From Methanocorpusculum sp. (lineage in GTDB: Archaea; Halobacteriota; Methanomicrobia; Methanomicrobiales; Methanocorpusculaceae), in NCBI GenBank assembly GCA_029987395.1, contig DALTVX010000035.1, positions 1-47,168 of the forward strand: a DNA stretch of 47,168 nt, read 5' to 3'. The notes beneath the pieces are model-generated. The model was given only the letters and a program-made list of their open reading frames with translations. It was not told where the DNA came from and searched no databases. The translations under genes were made by a program, and so were the position numbers. Position 1 is the first letter of the stretch, and every line of letters begins with the position of its first letter. Positions 17,260 to 26,358 of this stretch are shown here, one piece after another.

Positions 17260-17274
17260 TTTTTTTAAAAAAAA
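17260..17274. terminator. Bidirectional T/A-run terminator
   Basis: Seven T (17260-17266) followed by eight A (17267-17274) lie between the convergent pfdB (plus) and cofE-like (minus) genes. Each strand therefore reads an oligo-T just after its stop codon, a compact arrangement that can stop RNA polymerase from both sides. Confidence 0.6.
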
Positions 17275-18036
17275 TTATTTGCTAAGACAGAGGAACAGAT
17301 CCTCGTCGGCAGGAATAGTTTCGATCCTACAGTTCTCGCATTTGATATAGGGGTATCCGCGCACGAGCACGACCGGCACGCCTTCTGAGGACTCGCCCAT
17401 CAGAAGTTCCGCCGTGGAAGCGAGTGAATCGGCTATGGCTCGTCTCGTCACCTGAAGTTTATTCCCGTACAGATCCGGCTTTCCCCGCTCGTCGGTGATT
17501 GGCAGTATCCCTGAACAACCAATCGCCACTCCGGAGACTCCAAGACGCATCGAGTGGGTCCGGGAGTCGATGATGACGACGGCAGCGTCTTTTCCAGTCC
17601 GTTCGCGGATCTGGTCCCGCAGTCGCCGGGCACTTGCCTCCGGATCTACCGGAAGCCGGGTCACCCATCCGTCAGGGGCGTTCGACTCATCTACCCCGGC
17701 GTTGGGGAGAATAAGATCCCATTTCCCGGCGAGAAGATATCCTGGGATGCCGCCGACTATCGTATCGCTCTCATCTAGGATGACCTCAACGAGGCGGGGG
17801 TCCATCTGATACTTCTCCGCGAGGCTGTATGCCTCATCAGACGGGGTGACGTCATCCAGTTTCACGCTGCGTCCTTCGGTCGTAGAGAGTGGGGACTCGG
17901 CGAACAACAGAATATCTCCATCTTCTATTATCTTTGCGTCAGTATCTTCAAGGGAAGATATGACTCGGCTGATAATATCATCGCCGGATACAAGAAGGCC
18001 TGTAGAAACTCCGTATACAGAAAAAAAACCCGACAT
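17275..18036 (-). CDS. CofE-family paralogue (F420-0 ligase-like)
   Basis: A 253-residue protein with the fold pattern of coenzyme F420-0:L-glutamate ligase. Shared landmarks with the true cofE at 19339-20082 are DGDILLFAES (CofE: DGDILCIAST), the LVEVILDESD segment, AGVDESNAPDGWVTRLPVDPEA (CofE: AGVDNSNIEGE), VVIIDSRTHSMRLG (CofE: VIVTDTCGRAFRRG) and AIGCSGI (CofE: AIGWAGM). The TDTCGRAFRRGQ substrate-binding loop is changed. The C terminus adds two close cysteines (KCENC). A different amide-ligase substrate or a modified F420 role is possible. It is the last gene after tmk on the minus strand, separated from it by 46 nt. Confidence 0.82.
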   Translation of the reverse strand: MSGFFSVYGVSTGLLVSGDDIISRVISSLEDTDAKIIEDGDILLFAESPLSTTEGRSVKLDDVTPSDEAYSLAEKYQMDPRLVEVILDESDTIVGGIPGYLLAGKWDLILPNAGVDESNAPDGWVTRLPVDPEASARRLRDQIRERTGKDAAVVIIDSRTHSMRLGVSGVAIGCSGILPITDERGKPDLYGNKLQVTRRAIADSLASTAELLMGESSEGVPVVLVRGYPYIKCENCRIETIPADEDLFLCLSK

Positions 18037-18082
18037 ATGAGATAGATATGTTTTGAGATATTATGAGCTTTCGGATAAAAAA

Positions 18083-18679
18083 TTATTTTGTGGAAAAGAC
18101 CCGGATACTCTTCTCAGCAAAATCCAGGATCTTTTCCGGATCCTGTGCGGCATCGATCAGCAGGAACCGTTCCGGATCTTCGTTCATGCGTGCGATGTAG
18201 CATTTCTGGACCTCTTCGAGATTCTCTACTTTCTCAAAGTGATCCTTTACCTCTCTCCCGGAAAGCCGGCTCACTGCGACTTCCGGCGCCAGCAGAAGGA
18301 GGATCGTCAGGTCAGGGCGGATCGACCAGTCTTTGTGCACGGCAGTCAGCCATGCTTTAGGATCGGGATGAACATTTTTCAGCGAGTTCTGCTGGTAGGC
18401 AAACCTGCTGTCTGAGTACCGGTCGGATATGACCAGTCTTCCCTCCTCCAGCGCCGGGCGGACGACCGTCGCTAGATGAACTGCGTGGTCGGCGACAAAC
18501 AGAGCTGCCTCCACGAGTGGGTCGCCCCTATTATGGATAACTTCACGCACCGCGTCCCCAAGATACGGACTCCCCGGTTCGCGGGTAAACAGGGGGTCGA
18601 GGTCGGAGAGTCTCTCCTGTAGACCTTTAAACAGGGTCGATTTTCCCGACCCGTCGATTCCTTCTAGCGTGATTAGCAA
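18083..18679 (-). CDS. tmk: Thymidylate kinase
   Basis: Phosphorylates dTMP to dTDP with ATP. The P-loop EGIDGSGKST occupies residues 6-15, TREPGSP (32-38) is the dTMP-binding arginine motif, and DRYSDS (86-91) matches the DRY signature. RLSGRE in the C-terminal half forms the lid. The 198-residue length is normal. It overlaps the hisA-like gene by 7 nt and belongs to the cofE-hisA-like-tmk operon. Confidence 0.95.
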   Translation of the reverse strand: MLITLEGIDGSGKSTLFKGLQERLSDLDPLFTREPGSPYLGDAVREVIHNRGDPLVEAALFVADHAVHLATVVRPALEEGRLVISDRYSDSRFAYQQNSLKNVHPDPKAWLTAVHKDWSIRPDLTILLLLAPEVAVSRLSGREVKDHFEKVENLEEVQKCYIARMNEDPERFLLIDAAQDPEKILDFAEKSIRVFSTK

Positions 18680-19338
18680 AATGTTCCCTCGTGAATGATA
18701 CTGATTGGAATCTTTCCTTTATGGACGGCTGTAGAAATGATCACGCCGTCATATCCTGCATCGCAAAGGATCCGAAGATCCGTTTGTGCGTTCACGCCGC
18801 CTCCGTAGATCAGCGGCTTCTGTGTTGCGGCACGGATCTGCTTTACAAAGTCGAGATCTACTCCTGTTTCGGTACCGACCGAGGAGATGTTAAGGAAAAT
18901 AATACCGTCAAAGGCATAGCTGTCCGCCTCGCGAATCACCTCGATCGGATCACGACCGGAAGGAATCACCTTTCCATCCTTAACATCGACACTGAGGTAT
19001 CCGCCGGAAAATTCCTCGAATGGGGCGTCCGCCGTCTCGGTCCCTACGACGTTCTGGACACCCGGTAGATACTCTTCAGGAATACTGCAGCCCCGATCAA
19101 CCCAGAGCTTCTCAGGGGTCGATTTAAGTCTCAGGATCGTCTCGGTATGATCTCCGCACAGTCCGATCCGGTCAAGATCGGCCACATACGCGTATCTGGG
19201 CTTCATCACAGACATGTATGAATGCGGTTCGGCCGAGGGGGAAAGCCCCCAAGTCAACGGCCGGTACTCTTCCCTATTGCCACTTTTCCCGTGGACGACA
19301 TATCCGTCCATCAGGTCCATTGCTAAAATAACGTTCAT
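18673..19338 (-). CDS. HisA/HisF-like TIM-barrel protein
   Basis: A 221-residue (beta-alpha)8 protein related to HisA. The first catalytic-type aspartate (AMDLMDGYVVHG, 5-16), the KPLIYGGGVNAQTDLR phosphate-binding segment and GYDGVIISTAVHKGKI near the end are recognisable. The N-terminal half is divergent: HisA's glycine-rich phosphate loop and second catalytic aspartate are not clearly matched. HisA-like proteins of this type occur in methanogens and in methylotroph H4MPT gene clusters, so a role in pterin or one-carbon cofactor synthesis is more likely than histidine synthesis. The cofE neighbour supports this by inference only. Confidence 0.78.
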   Translation of the reverse strand: MNVILAMDLMDGYVVHGKSGNREEYRPLTWGLSPSAEPHSYMSVMKPRYAYVADLDRIGLCGDHTETILRLKSTPEKLWVDRGCSIPEEYLPGVQNVVGTETADAPFEEFSGGYLSVDVKDGKVIPSGRDPIEVIREADSYAFDGIIFLNISSVGTETGVDLDFVKQIRAATQKPLIYGGGVNAQTDLRILCDAGYDGVIISTAVHKGKIPISIIHEGTFC

Positions 19339-20082
19339 TTATCTTTTCATAACTTTTCTGATCAGATCTTCTTCCTTTGTGAAGTAGAGCGAGTCGTGAC
19401 CTTTCCATGTGCCGCACCCGGAGAACTTCACTGCCGGGATCCCGTTGTTGCTTTCTCCCATAATGAAGTTGGAGAAAGCAGCGATCTCATCCACCACGGC
19501 CTCTTCGGTTATCTTCAGCTCCAGACCAAAGAGATCATGGTCTCCGCGGAAGTCACGAATCGCGGTCATCCCGGCCCAACCGATCGCGTTGCCGCACTGA
19601 CCGCGGCGAAATGCCCTACCGCAGGTGTCGGTAACGATCACGCCCACATCCTTACCAGTGATTTTTTTGATAGCGATCTGGATCTCTCTGCACTCAGCTG
19701 CTGGATCTTTCGGGAGGATGATGATATTTTCCCCTTCTATATTGCTGTTATCCACACCAGCGCGCACACCAACATGGCCACAAGGGACTTCGGAGAGGAT
19801 GAATGGATACTCCATAATGATCTCGGAGGACGAATCCAGGATTCCCTGAATGAATCGCGGATCTTCTTTCGTGAGCCCGGAGATGCGCAATGCGTCTGGA
19901 GATGGCGTGATATCGGCGAGGGCGCGGGTATATCCCTTTGCCTTTGAAACGACTGTTGAGGCGATACAAAGTATATCCCCATCCTGAAATGTGGCATTTT
20001 TGCAGATTATTGCTGGAAGATCATCGCCTTTCTGAATGAGCGGGATCCCTGAAATTCCCGTTACCTGAACTGACATAGACAT
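19339..20082 (-). CDS. cofE: Coenzyme F420-0:L-glutamate ligase CofE
   Basis: GTP-dependent ligase that adds glutamates to F420-0 to give F420-2, the hydride carrier of methanogenesis. The 247-residue length is standard. Landmarks are GISGIPLIQKGDDL (9-22), DGDILCIAST, GVRAGVDNSNIEGE, VIVTDTCGRAFRRGQ, NAIGWAGM and the closing ESNNGIPAV segment. GAGGT stands 9 nt upstream of the ATG at 20082; a second ATG lies two codons later. The gene leads the cofE-hisA-like-tmk run, with a divergent promoter region (20083-20171) shared with the DUF1922 gene. Confidence 0.95.
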   Translation of the reverse strand: MSMSVQVTGISGIPLIQKGDDLPAIICKNATFQDGDILCIASTVVSKAKGYTRALADITPSPDALRISGLTKEDPRFIQGILDSSSEIIMEYPFILSEVPCGHVGVRAGVDNSNIEGENIIILPKDPAAECREIQIAIKKITGKDVGVIVTDTCGRAFRRGQCGNAIGWAGMTAIRDFRGDHDLFGLELKITEEAVVDEIAAFSNFIMGESNNGIPAVKFSGCGTWKGHDSLYFTKEEDLIRKVMKR

Positions 20083-20171
20083 TTCATATTTACCTCTCGG
20101 GTAATAAAATCAAGGGTTTAGATACCGGGGGAATCTTTTTGACTCCTTGCGCTAATCATCATTTGATATCT

Positions 20172-20447
20172 ATGAGTACCTACCGGGTTATCCGTTGCCC
20201 CGGGTGTCGTCAGTTCACCTACACCGACTATTATGGAAAGTGGAAACTCTGTCCGGTCTGTGGAGAGGTGATCTCTGTTCGAAATGTTCCGGTGTATCTG
20301 GAGGTTAATGATTTTTCTGAGGCAGAACAGCTCATAAAAGAGGTCCAACGGTATCTGTCCCATACTGGACGGCTCGATCTGGCGAAGGAAGAGGTCGATT
20401 TGATCCGGGAACGGTATCTAGAATGGCTGAATGACCCGGCCGCATGA
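20172..20447 (+). CDS. DUF1922-like zinc-ribbon protein
   Basis: A 91-residue protein with an N-terminal ribbon: CPGC (8-11) and CPVCGEVISV (26-35) probably bind one zinc. The following helical part (NDFSEAEQLIKEVQRYL) matches the pattern of the archaeal DUF1922 family, whose function is unknown. The ATG at 20172 (MSTYRVIRCPGC) is preferred to the in-frame ATG at 20139 because homologues begin just before the first CxxC. Confidence 0.78.
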   Translation: MSTYRVIRCPGCRQFTYTDYYGKWKLCPVCGEVISVRNVPVYLEVNDFSEAEQLIKEVQRYLSHTGRLDLAKEEVDLIRERYLEWLNDPAA

Positions 20448-20456
20448 GGGTCGGAT

Positions 20457-20630
20457 TTACCAAAGTTTTCCGCAATGTGGGCAGAGTATCGCCAATCGCC
20501 GGCCGCATCGTGGACAGTAGAGTTTTCCTCGCGTGTCCACGGTCAGTTCGGTGCCGCACTCTCGACAAAATATCTCGCGTTTAAAGCCGCATGTGTGCTG
20601 AACTACCATAGAATATAATTGTTCATTCAT
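20457..20630 (-). CDS. Small double zinc-ribbon protein (57 aa)
   Basis: This short minus-strand frame starts at ATG 20630 (alternative in-frame ATG 20609) and stops at TAA 20457-20459. The product has seven cysteines: one early CG, then CRECG, CPRCG and CPHCG pairs separated by 13-16 residues, ending in GKLW. This is the pattern of double zinc-ribbon proteins, which bind nucleic acid or protein partners. The stop is only 10 nt from the stop of the convergent DUF1922 gene. The regular CxxCG spacing argues strongly against a chance frame. Function is unknown. Confidence 0.72.
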   Translation of the reverse strand: MNEQLYSMVVQHTCGFKREIFCRECGTELTVDTRGKLYCPRCGRRLAILCPHCGKLW

Positions 20631-20686
20631 CTACATTAATGCGAAGGTTCTTTTTGATCTCATGCTAATATCATAAAGTCAAAATA

Positions 20687-20770
20687 GCGAGGGTTGCCAA
20701 GCCAGGTCAACGGCGCAGGGTTTAGGACCCTGTCTTTAGGAGTTCAAGGGTTCGAATCCCTTCCCTCGCA
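20687..20770 (+). tRNA. tRNA-Leu (TAG)
   Basis: The acceptor GCGAGGG (20687-20693) pairs with CCCTCGC (20763-20769), with discriminator A20770. The anticodon stem CAGGG/CCCTG encloses loop TTTAGGA with anticodon TAG at 20723-20725. A long variable arm (TCTTTAGGAG) marks it as a class II tRNA, fitting leucine. The T loop TTCGAAT is canonical. No CCA is encoded, and a seven-T run follows from 20774. Confidence 0.95.
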
Positions 20771-20946
20771 TCACTTTTTTTTCTCTTCAGGTATTTTCTG
20801 TTTATCTGGTTGAACTGGTCAGGGTGCCGGATTCTGTCTTTTGTCCCTCTTCATTTAGCTTCACCTCGATTTTTTGGGGTCGGTGTGACAAATATCCCTA
20901 TCGTCAGGATACGTTTTTTTGCATGAGAAACGCATATATAAGTACT

Positions 20947-21831
20947 ATGAAAACCTTGCAGGAGTATCTTAACGCCTCACATGCCCCTGAAGATCTGGGG
21001 AAAATAATTACACTGATCGCGGATCAGGCTGGGCCAATTCGTTCCGCATTCATCAGTAACCAAAATTATGCGGGTTCCACCAACTCCTCTGGCGAGGATC
21101 AGGCAGAAATGGACACATGGGCCGACGCCCATATCACCTCTGTTCTTCAGAAGAGCAGGCTTGTCCGCGCCCTAGCCTCCGAGGAGCAGGAGGATATCGT
21201 GCAGATGTCCCCTTCCGCGAAGTATTCGGTCGTGATGGATCCTCTTGACGGCTCATCGCTGATCAAGGTGAACCTGAGCGTCGGAACGATTGTCGGGATC
21301 TATGAAGGCGATGTTCTTCAGGCGGGAAACCAGCTTCGTGCCGCGTTCTATATGCTTTACGGTCCGATGACCACACTGACTATCTCTCTAGGGAACGGTG
21401 TCTCGACCTTTGCGCTGAATGCAGAAGGGATCTATGTCCTCTTAAAAGAGAATATTCGGATCCCGGAAGGAACTCTTTGCGGGAGCGGAGGTCTGCGACC
21501 TGAGTGGATCCCAAAACATCTTCAGTATATGAATGAGATCGAGTGCGATGGTGGGAAGAACCGGTACTCTGGCTCCTTTGTTGCCGACTTCCACCAGATC
21601 TTGGAGTATGGGGGGGTGTATGCCTATCCAGCCACAATAAAATCGGCTTCCGGAAAGCTGCGGCTGGTCTTTGAGATCAACCCGATAGGGTTCCTCGCGG
21701 TTCAGGCTGGAGGCGCGGTTTCGAATGGTGAATCCTCGACCTTGGATATCGTGCCAAAAAAGGTTCATCAGAGAACGCCGGTGTATGTCGGTAGTAAAGG
21801 AATGATCGCCAAGATCGAGGCGATCCGCTGA
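20947..21831 (+). CDS. fbp: Fructose-1,6-bisphosphatase, class I
   Basis: A gluconeogenic phosphatase of the inositol-phosphatase superfamily, removing the 1-phosphate of fructose-1,6-bisphosphate. The metal-binding acidic cluster is visible as SEEQED (78-83) and MDPLDGSS (97-104). MLYGPMTTLTISLGNGV and GGVYAYPATIKSASGKLRLVFE match the class I enzyme's substrate region. The ATG at 20947 (MKTLQEYL) is a standard family start; the frame extends 41 codons upstream without support. It is followed 2 nt later by a protein resembling the unrelated archaeal FBPA/P. Confidence 0.92.
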   Translation: MKTLQEYLNASHAPEDLGKIITLIADQAGPIRSAFISNQNYAGSTNSSGEDQAEMDTWADAHITSVLQKSRLVRALASEEQEDIVQMSPSAKYSVVMDPLDGSSLIKVNLSVGTIVGIYEGDVLQAGNQLRAAFYMLYGPMTTLTISLGNGVSTFALNAEGIYVLLKENIRIPEGTLCGSGGLRPEWIPKHLQYMNEIECDGGKNRYSGSFVADFHQILEYGGVYAYPATIKSASGKLRLVFEINPIGFLAVQAGGAVSNGESSTLDIVPKKVHQRTPVYVGSKGMIAKIEAIR

Positions 21832-21833
21832 GT

Positions 21834-22493
21834 ATGAGGACAACGATTTCGGTCTATGCAAAATCAGTTGGCGGCGTCTGTGAGACCACTCGGGTCTTTC
21901 CAGATATCCTTCAGATGGCGGCAAAGATGCTCAAAAAGGAGGAAGGTGGGGCTTTTATCGATTCCTTTGTTACCCACACGGCCGATCGTTTGGTCCTCAT
22001 GATTACGCATGATCCAGATTATCTGCCTGATGATTTCATTGGAGAGGCCTTTTTAACGGCTCAGGAGATGTCTGAGAAACGTCATCTTTTCTGTGGTGCC
22101 GATCCTGTTTCACTCTGCCGTATCACGATCGAAGAGCGAGAGAACGAGCCGCTCATTTTGTTTATGGCAGGGTCGGATATGGTTCCGTGGGGTGAGGTGA
22201 TGCTCCCAAATCAGAATACTGTCTCGAACGGAGTCTTGTTCCTCACTCGTGCCGGAGGGGATTTTCCGTCCACGTCTGAGTTTTGTGAACGATTCGCGCG
22301 CCGCGGTCTAAATCAGCAGGGGATCAGCCCGTTAAGCCTCTGTGATTCATTGAATGTCAGATCAACGGTCATACCTGTTGTCGGACTCGGCTTTTCGCTC
22401 TGTAACGGAAAGCTAACCGGGCCGGTGGACCTCTTTGATACGCCGCTGTTTGACGCCCCGAGGTTTTGGGCTTCAGACCGGCATGTTGAGTAA
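21834..22493 (+). CDS. Degenerate FBPA/P-like (class V FBPase-like) protein
   Basis: A 219-residue protein whose order of segments matches the N-terminal half of the archaeal bifunctional fructose-bisphosphate aldolase/phosphatase: TTISVYAKSVGG (3-14), GAFIDSFVTHTADRLVLMITHD (39-60), LFCGADP (85-91), EPLILFMAGSD (105-115) and NTVSNGVLF. In the true enzyme these segments carry metal ligands such as the Asp of KADVG, the His of GHxxxH and paired Asp after VTH. Here several are replaced (Ser11, no His in the GVCETTR loop, only one Asp). The C-terminal half of the enzyme is missing. It may be a non-catalytic relative. Homology is inferred from motif order. Confidence 0.62.
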   Translation: MRTTISVYAKSVGGVCETTRVFPDILQMAAKMLKKEEGGAFIDSFVTHTADRLVLMITHDPDYLPDDFIGEAFLTAQEMSEKRHLFCGADPVSLCRITIEERENEPLILFMAGSDMVPWGEVMLPNQNTVSNGVLFLTRAGGDFPSTSEFCERFARRGLNQQGISPLSLCDSLNVRSTVIPVVGLGFSLCNGKLTGPVDLFDTPLFDAPRFWASDRHVE

Positions 22494-22605
22494 GGGGACG
22501 AATAGACCCTATTTCCTCTCTCTTTTTTCGTATCTTTTTTAGTGGATATGTCTCGTGATTGCAATATCCTGTTTTTTCTCTTGGCACCGCTAATCATATA
22601 TCAGA

Positions 22606-23655
22606 ATGGCAAAACGCGGCCTGGAAAAATATGTGACCTATCCCTTGATTGTTCCGACGGAACAGTCTGGAACAATTCAGGTAAACATCGCGTTTCCGTA
22701 TCGTCATCTAAACTATTCTTTTACAATAGATGTACCCCTGTCCCTTTATGAGGGTGCGAGGCTTTCGGGAAAGTCTGCCCGGGTCCCTGCCGGGATCCAG
22801 GACGCCTGGCTAGCCGGTTATTACAAAGCTTTTGCGCTCGACTCTTCTCAATCAAAGGTGTATCAGACGCTTTTATCACAGTTTCGCAAAATAAGTAACG
22901 AGTATAACCTTAATGGTGATGAATATCTGGAGCTTTTGACTGCATATGTCCAGTCGCTCCCGTATGACACGAAAAAACTATCTTCGATAGAAATAGCTCC
23001 CCGTTTTCCGGTCGAAACGATCGTTGATGGGACCGGGATATGCAGTGATAAATCACTTCTCCTTGCAGGCCTCCTCTCTCACGAGGGCTATGCGATATCA
23101 ATTCTTCAGTTTGGAAAGGAAAATCATCTGACTGTCGGGCTTCCCGCTCCTGATGGTTATGATTTTGCCGGATGTGGTCAGTCAGTTGTTGAAACTACTG
23201 CTATATCGTATATTGGTCATCCCGCTGGAGAATATGCTGATACAACATCCAGACCTAAGGTATTCCCCATTGGTCATGGGACAAAACGATATGGCTGCAT
23301 TCGTGAGGTTGCTAAAATTCGTGCCACTCTCACCTCGCTCAACGAAAAATTATCCGAGGATGGGACACTTACCTGTGAGATCGTTCGTCTTCATGAGAAA
23401 CTTCTCCTGCTAAAAGAGGAATTGGCCGAGTCTCGGGATGCTCTCCCAGTCCTACTTGCCGAGGGCAAAACCGTTGAGCGTGAAAATCTTCGTTGTATCC
23501 ATAACAAAAACGTCGAGCGTTTAAAAAAGATGCTTGAATCATACAACAAACTCGTCGAGGAGTATCAGAAGCTTGCCGGACTCGCTGAGTTCATCCAGCA
23601 CAACCGACTAGATCGTCCGGCAGTCTCCCTAAAACTCAACGCATTGGATGAATAG
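22606..23655 (+). CDS. Transglutaminase-like domain protein with C-terminal coiled coil
   Basis: A 349-residue protein. Residues about 80-185 show a transglutaminase/cysteine-protease-like core: the nucleophile is probably Cys146 in [17 protein letters not shown] and the histidine His174 in [12 protein letters not shown] beta-rich N-terminal domain (1-75) precedes it. Residues about 235-335 form a long charged coiled coil. There is no signal peptide, so it is likely cytoplasmic, possibly a peptidase or a structural cross-linker. The gene ends 53 nt before valS and lies after T-rich sequence that may isolate it from fbp. Confidence 0.72.
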   Translation: MAKRGLEKYVTYPLIVPTEQSGTIQVNIAFPYRHLNYSFTIDVPLSLYEGARLSGKSARVPAGIQDAWLAGYYKAFALDSSQSKVYQTLLSQFRKISNEYNLNGDEYLELLTAYVQSLPYDTKKLSSIEIAPRFPVETIVDGTGICSDKSLLLAGLLSHEGYAISILQFGKENHLTVGLPAPDGYDFAGCGQSVVETTAISYIGHPAGEYADTTSRPKVFPIGHGTKRYGCIREVAKIRATLTSLNEKLSEDGTLTCEIVRLHEKLLLLKEELAESRDALPVLLAEGKTVERENLRCIHNKNVERLKKMLESYNKLVEEYQKLAGLAEFIQHNRLDRPAVSLKLNALDE

Positions 23656-23708
23656 TGCCTCGATTGTGTGGGAGGATTATATGTGAAGAAAAACAAAATC
23701 TATTCCAC

Positions 23709-26306
23709 ATGTTGACCGAGGAACTCCCAAAGACCTACGATTTTGCCTCTGTCGAAAAACGCTGGCTTGACCAGTGGGACGACAGTGACTTTTATTTCGA
23801 TAAAAACTCAAAAAAACCTCAATACATAATAGATACTCCTCCACCTTATCCGACAGGAAAACTCCACATTGGCCATGCTCTTAATTGGGTCTATATGGAT
23901 ATCATCGCCCGTTACAAACGCATGATGGGTTTTAATGTGATGTTTCCTCAGGGGTGGGATTGTCACGGACTTCCGACCGAGGTAAAAGTTGAAGAGACCC
24001 ATCACATCACAAAGAATGATGTATCGCGTGAAGAGTTCCGGGAAATGTGCCGGGAACTCACCGTCGAGAACATCACGCGAATGCGGCAGAGTCTGCGGAC
24101 GATGGGATTCTCCATTGACTGGAGTAATGAATACATCACGATGGAGCCGTATTATTACGCAAAGACCCAGCTTTCATTTTTGCGTATGCTCAAGGCTGGT
24201 CAGATTTATCAGGATGAACATCCGGTCAACTTCTGTACCCGCTGTGAAACGGCGATTGCCTTTGCTGAAGTTTCGTATTACGAAGGCGAGACGTATCTCA
24301 ACTTCTTCGACTTTGATGGCATTGAGATCGCATCGACCCGTCCAGAACTTCTCGCTGCTTGTGTTGGGGTCGCGGTCCATCCGGATGATGAGCGATACAA
24401 ATCTATCGTAGGGAAAACGCTCAAGGTCCCGATCTTTGGTCATGATGTTGTCATTGTCGCAGATGATGCTGTGGATATGGCTTTTGGATCAGGCGCTGTT
24501 ATGATCTGTACATTTGGTGATAAGACCGATGTGTTCTGGTGGAAAAAACACCACCTCCCGCTTAGAAAAGCTCTTACGACCAACGGCACAATGACCGCGA
24601 TCTGCGGAAAGTATGAAGGCATGCCTTCTAAGGAGTGCCGTGTAGCTATCCTTGCAGATATGAAGGAGCTTGGCATTCTCAAAGATCAGAAAAAGACTGA
24701 GCAGCGAGTCGGTGGATGCTGGAGATGCAAGACCCCGATCGAGATTCTTTCAGAAAGACAGTGGTTCGTGAAGGTGAACAGCGGGGAGATCGTCAAGGCT
24801 GCCAGAGAAATCAAATGGTATCCTGAACATATGCTCCAGCGTCTGGAAAACTGGGCAGAACAGATGGAATGGGACTGGTGTATCTCCAGACAGAGATTGT
24901 TTGCGACCCCTATCCCGGTATGGTTCTGTGATAAATGCGGTGAAGTTATCATTCCCGACGAGGCCGATCTCCCTGTTGATCCAACCGTTGACAAACCAAA
25001 ACATGCATGCCAAAAATGCGGTGGGACTGAGTTCACCGGCGAGAAGGATGTTCTTGACACCTGGATGGATTCATCCATCACTGATCTTCACGTCACTGGA
25101 TGGGACGGCAGCGGGAAACCTCCGTTCTTTCCGGCTCAGATCCGCCCACAGGGCCACGATATCATCCGCACCTGGGCATTCTATACTATTCTTCGAAGTG
25201 TTGCTCTGCTTGGTGAGAAACCGTGGGATGGAATACTGGTCAATGGGATGGTCCTTGGAGAAGACGGTTTCAAGATGTCAAAATCCCGTGACAATGTTAT
25301 CGGCCCGGAGGATGTTATGGGACCCTATGGTTTGGACGCCCTTCGACAGTGGGCTGCTGCAGGATCATCAACAGGTCAGGATATTCTTTTCACCTGGAAT
25401 GATGTGGTCGCCGCATCCAGATTCCAGACAAAGATGTGGAACATTGTCAGGTTCTCCCTGATGCAGATCCAAAAAGACTCTATGGTGCCGGAAACGGATG
25501 CTCCGTCAACGCTTATTGATCGGTGGATGCTTGCAAACCTCTCCAAGACTATCGTCGAAGTCACCGAGTCGATGGATGCTTATCTCTTCGATAAAGGATT
25601 GAAAACGATTCGTGACTTTGCCTGGAGTGTGATGGCAGATGAATATCTTGAGTTCATCAAAGGCAGGCTTTACAGTGAGGATCCATTACGTGCCGGTGCC
25701 ATCTACACGCTAAAGACGACACTTGATGCACTATGCACAATGCTCTCCCCTTATGTTCCGTTCTTTGCTCAGGAATGCTACCATCATTTATCCGGTGGAA
25801 AACGAATAATCGATCATCCCTGGACGACCTTCACCTACATGGATGAGGATGCTCTGCGCGATGGGGATCTCATTGTAAAGATCGTCAGTCTTCTGCGGAA
25901 GTACAAGCATGATTCTGGTCTTGCACTCAACGCTCCTCTTGGAAATGTCACAATCTATACTCCCTCACATGATATCGACGACTCTGGTGACCTTGGCAGG
26001 ACCATGAACGCAGTTGTTTTCTGGAAAGCAGAGGAACCGGCGCTTGAAAAGACGGTTGGTGATGTTGTGTTCAACAAAGGCGTGGTCGGTAAAAATCTCC
26101 GAAACAAAGCCGGTGCATTCATGACTGCCGTTAATGCCCTTTCGGATGCAGATAAGATCACCCCACCAGTGTCGATCATTGTTGACGGTGAGGAGATCAG
26201 TGTACCCGAAGGAGCTTGGTCCACCTCTTACATTTATTCAGTTTCCGGCGAATCGGTCGATGTCATTATGCTTGATGATGTGATGATCACCATAAAACGC
26301 ACCTGA
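23709..26306 (+). CDS. valS: Valyl-tRNA synthetase
   Basis: A class I synthetase of 865 residues charging tRNA-Val. The N-terminal part includes TPPPYPTG with the HIGH signature (53-56). [18 protein letters not shown] is characteristic of archaeal ValRS rather than IleRS. The CP1 editing domain follows, and KMSKS lies at 522-526. Zinc-binding CxxC pairs are present (CTRC, CWRC, CDKC, CQKC). The ATG at 23709 is chosen because the family starts near PKTYDF. The GTG at 23655 would overlap the upstream stop. A hairpin overlaps the stop codon. Confidence 0.95.
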   Translation: MLTEELPKTYDFASVEKRWLDQWDDSDFYFDKNSKKPQYIIDTPPPYPTGKLHIGHALNWVYMDIIARYKRMMGFNVMFPQGWDCHGLPTEVKVEETHHITKNDVSREEFREMCRELTVENITRMRQSLRTMGFSIDWSNEYITMEPYYYAKTQLSFLRMLKAGQIYQDEHPVNFCTRCETAIAFAEVSYYEGETYLNFFDFDGIEIASTRPELLAACVGVAVHPDDERYKSIVGKTLKVPIFGHDVVIVADDAVDMAFGSGAVMICTFGDKTDVFWWKKHHLPLRKALTTNGTMTAICGKYEGMPSKECRVAILADMKELGILKDQKKTEQRVGGCWRCKTPIEILSERQWFVKVNSGEIVKAAREIKWYPEHMLQRLENWAEQMEWDWCISRQRLFATPIPVWFCDKCGEVIIPDEADLPVDPTVDKPKHACQKCGGTEFTGEKDVLDTWMDSSITDLHVTGWDGSGKPPFFPAQIRPQGHDIIRTWAFYTILRSVALLGEKPWDGILVNGMVLGEDGFKMSKSRDNVIGPEDVMGPYGLDALRQWAAAGSSTGQDILFTWNDVVAASRFQTKMWNIVRFSLMQIQKDSMVPETDAPSTLIDRWMLANLSKTIVEVTESMDAYLFDKGLKTIRDFAWSVMADEYLEFIKGRLYSEDPLRAGAIYTLKTTLDALCTMLSPYVPFFAQECYHHLSGGKRIIDHPWTTFTYMDEDALRDGDLIVKIVSLLRKYKHDSGLALNAPLGNVTIYTPSHDIDDSGDLGRTMNAVVFWKAEEPALEKTVGDVVFNKGVVGKNLRNKAGAFMTAVNALSDADKITPPVSIIVDGEEISVPEGAWSTSYIYSVSGESVDVIMLDDVMITIKRT

Positions 26307-26330
26307 TTTTTCAGGTGTACCACGTTTTTT
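26300..26330 (+). terminator. Hairpin and T-run terminator of valS
   Basis: A perfect 7-bp inverted repeat CACCTGA/TCAGGTG (26300-26306 and 26311-26317, 4-nt loop) begins inside the last valS codons and includes its stop. Six T follow at 26325-26330. The same T/A tract may act as box A of the acyl-CoA synthetase gene, about 30 nt before its ATG. Confidence 0.6.
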
Positions 26331-26358
26331 ATATTCTTCCCTCTAACTTACTAAGCAC

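Noticed and set aside
20824..20946. N-terminal extension of FBPase
   Set aside because: The extra 41 residues have no similarity to class I FBPase starts; MKTLQEYL at 20947 fits the family.
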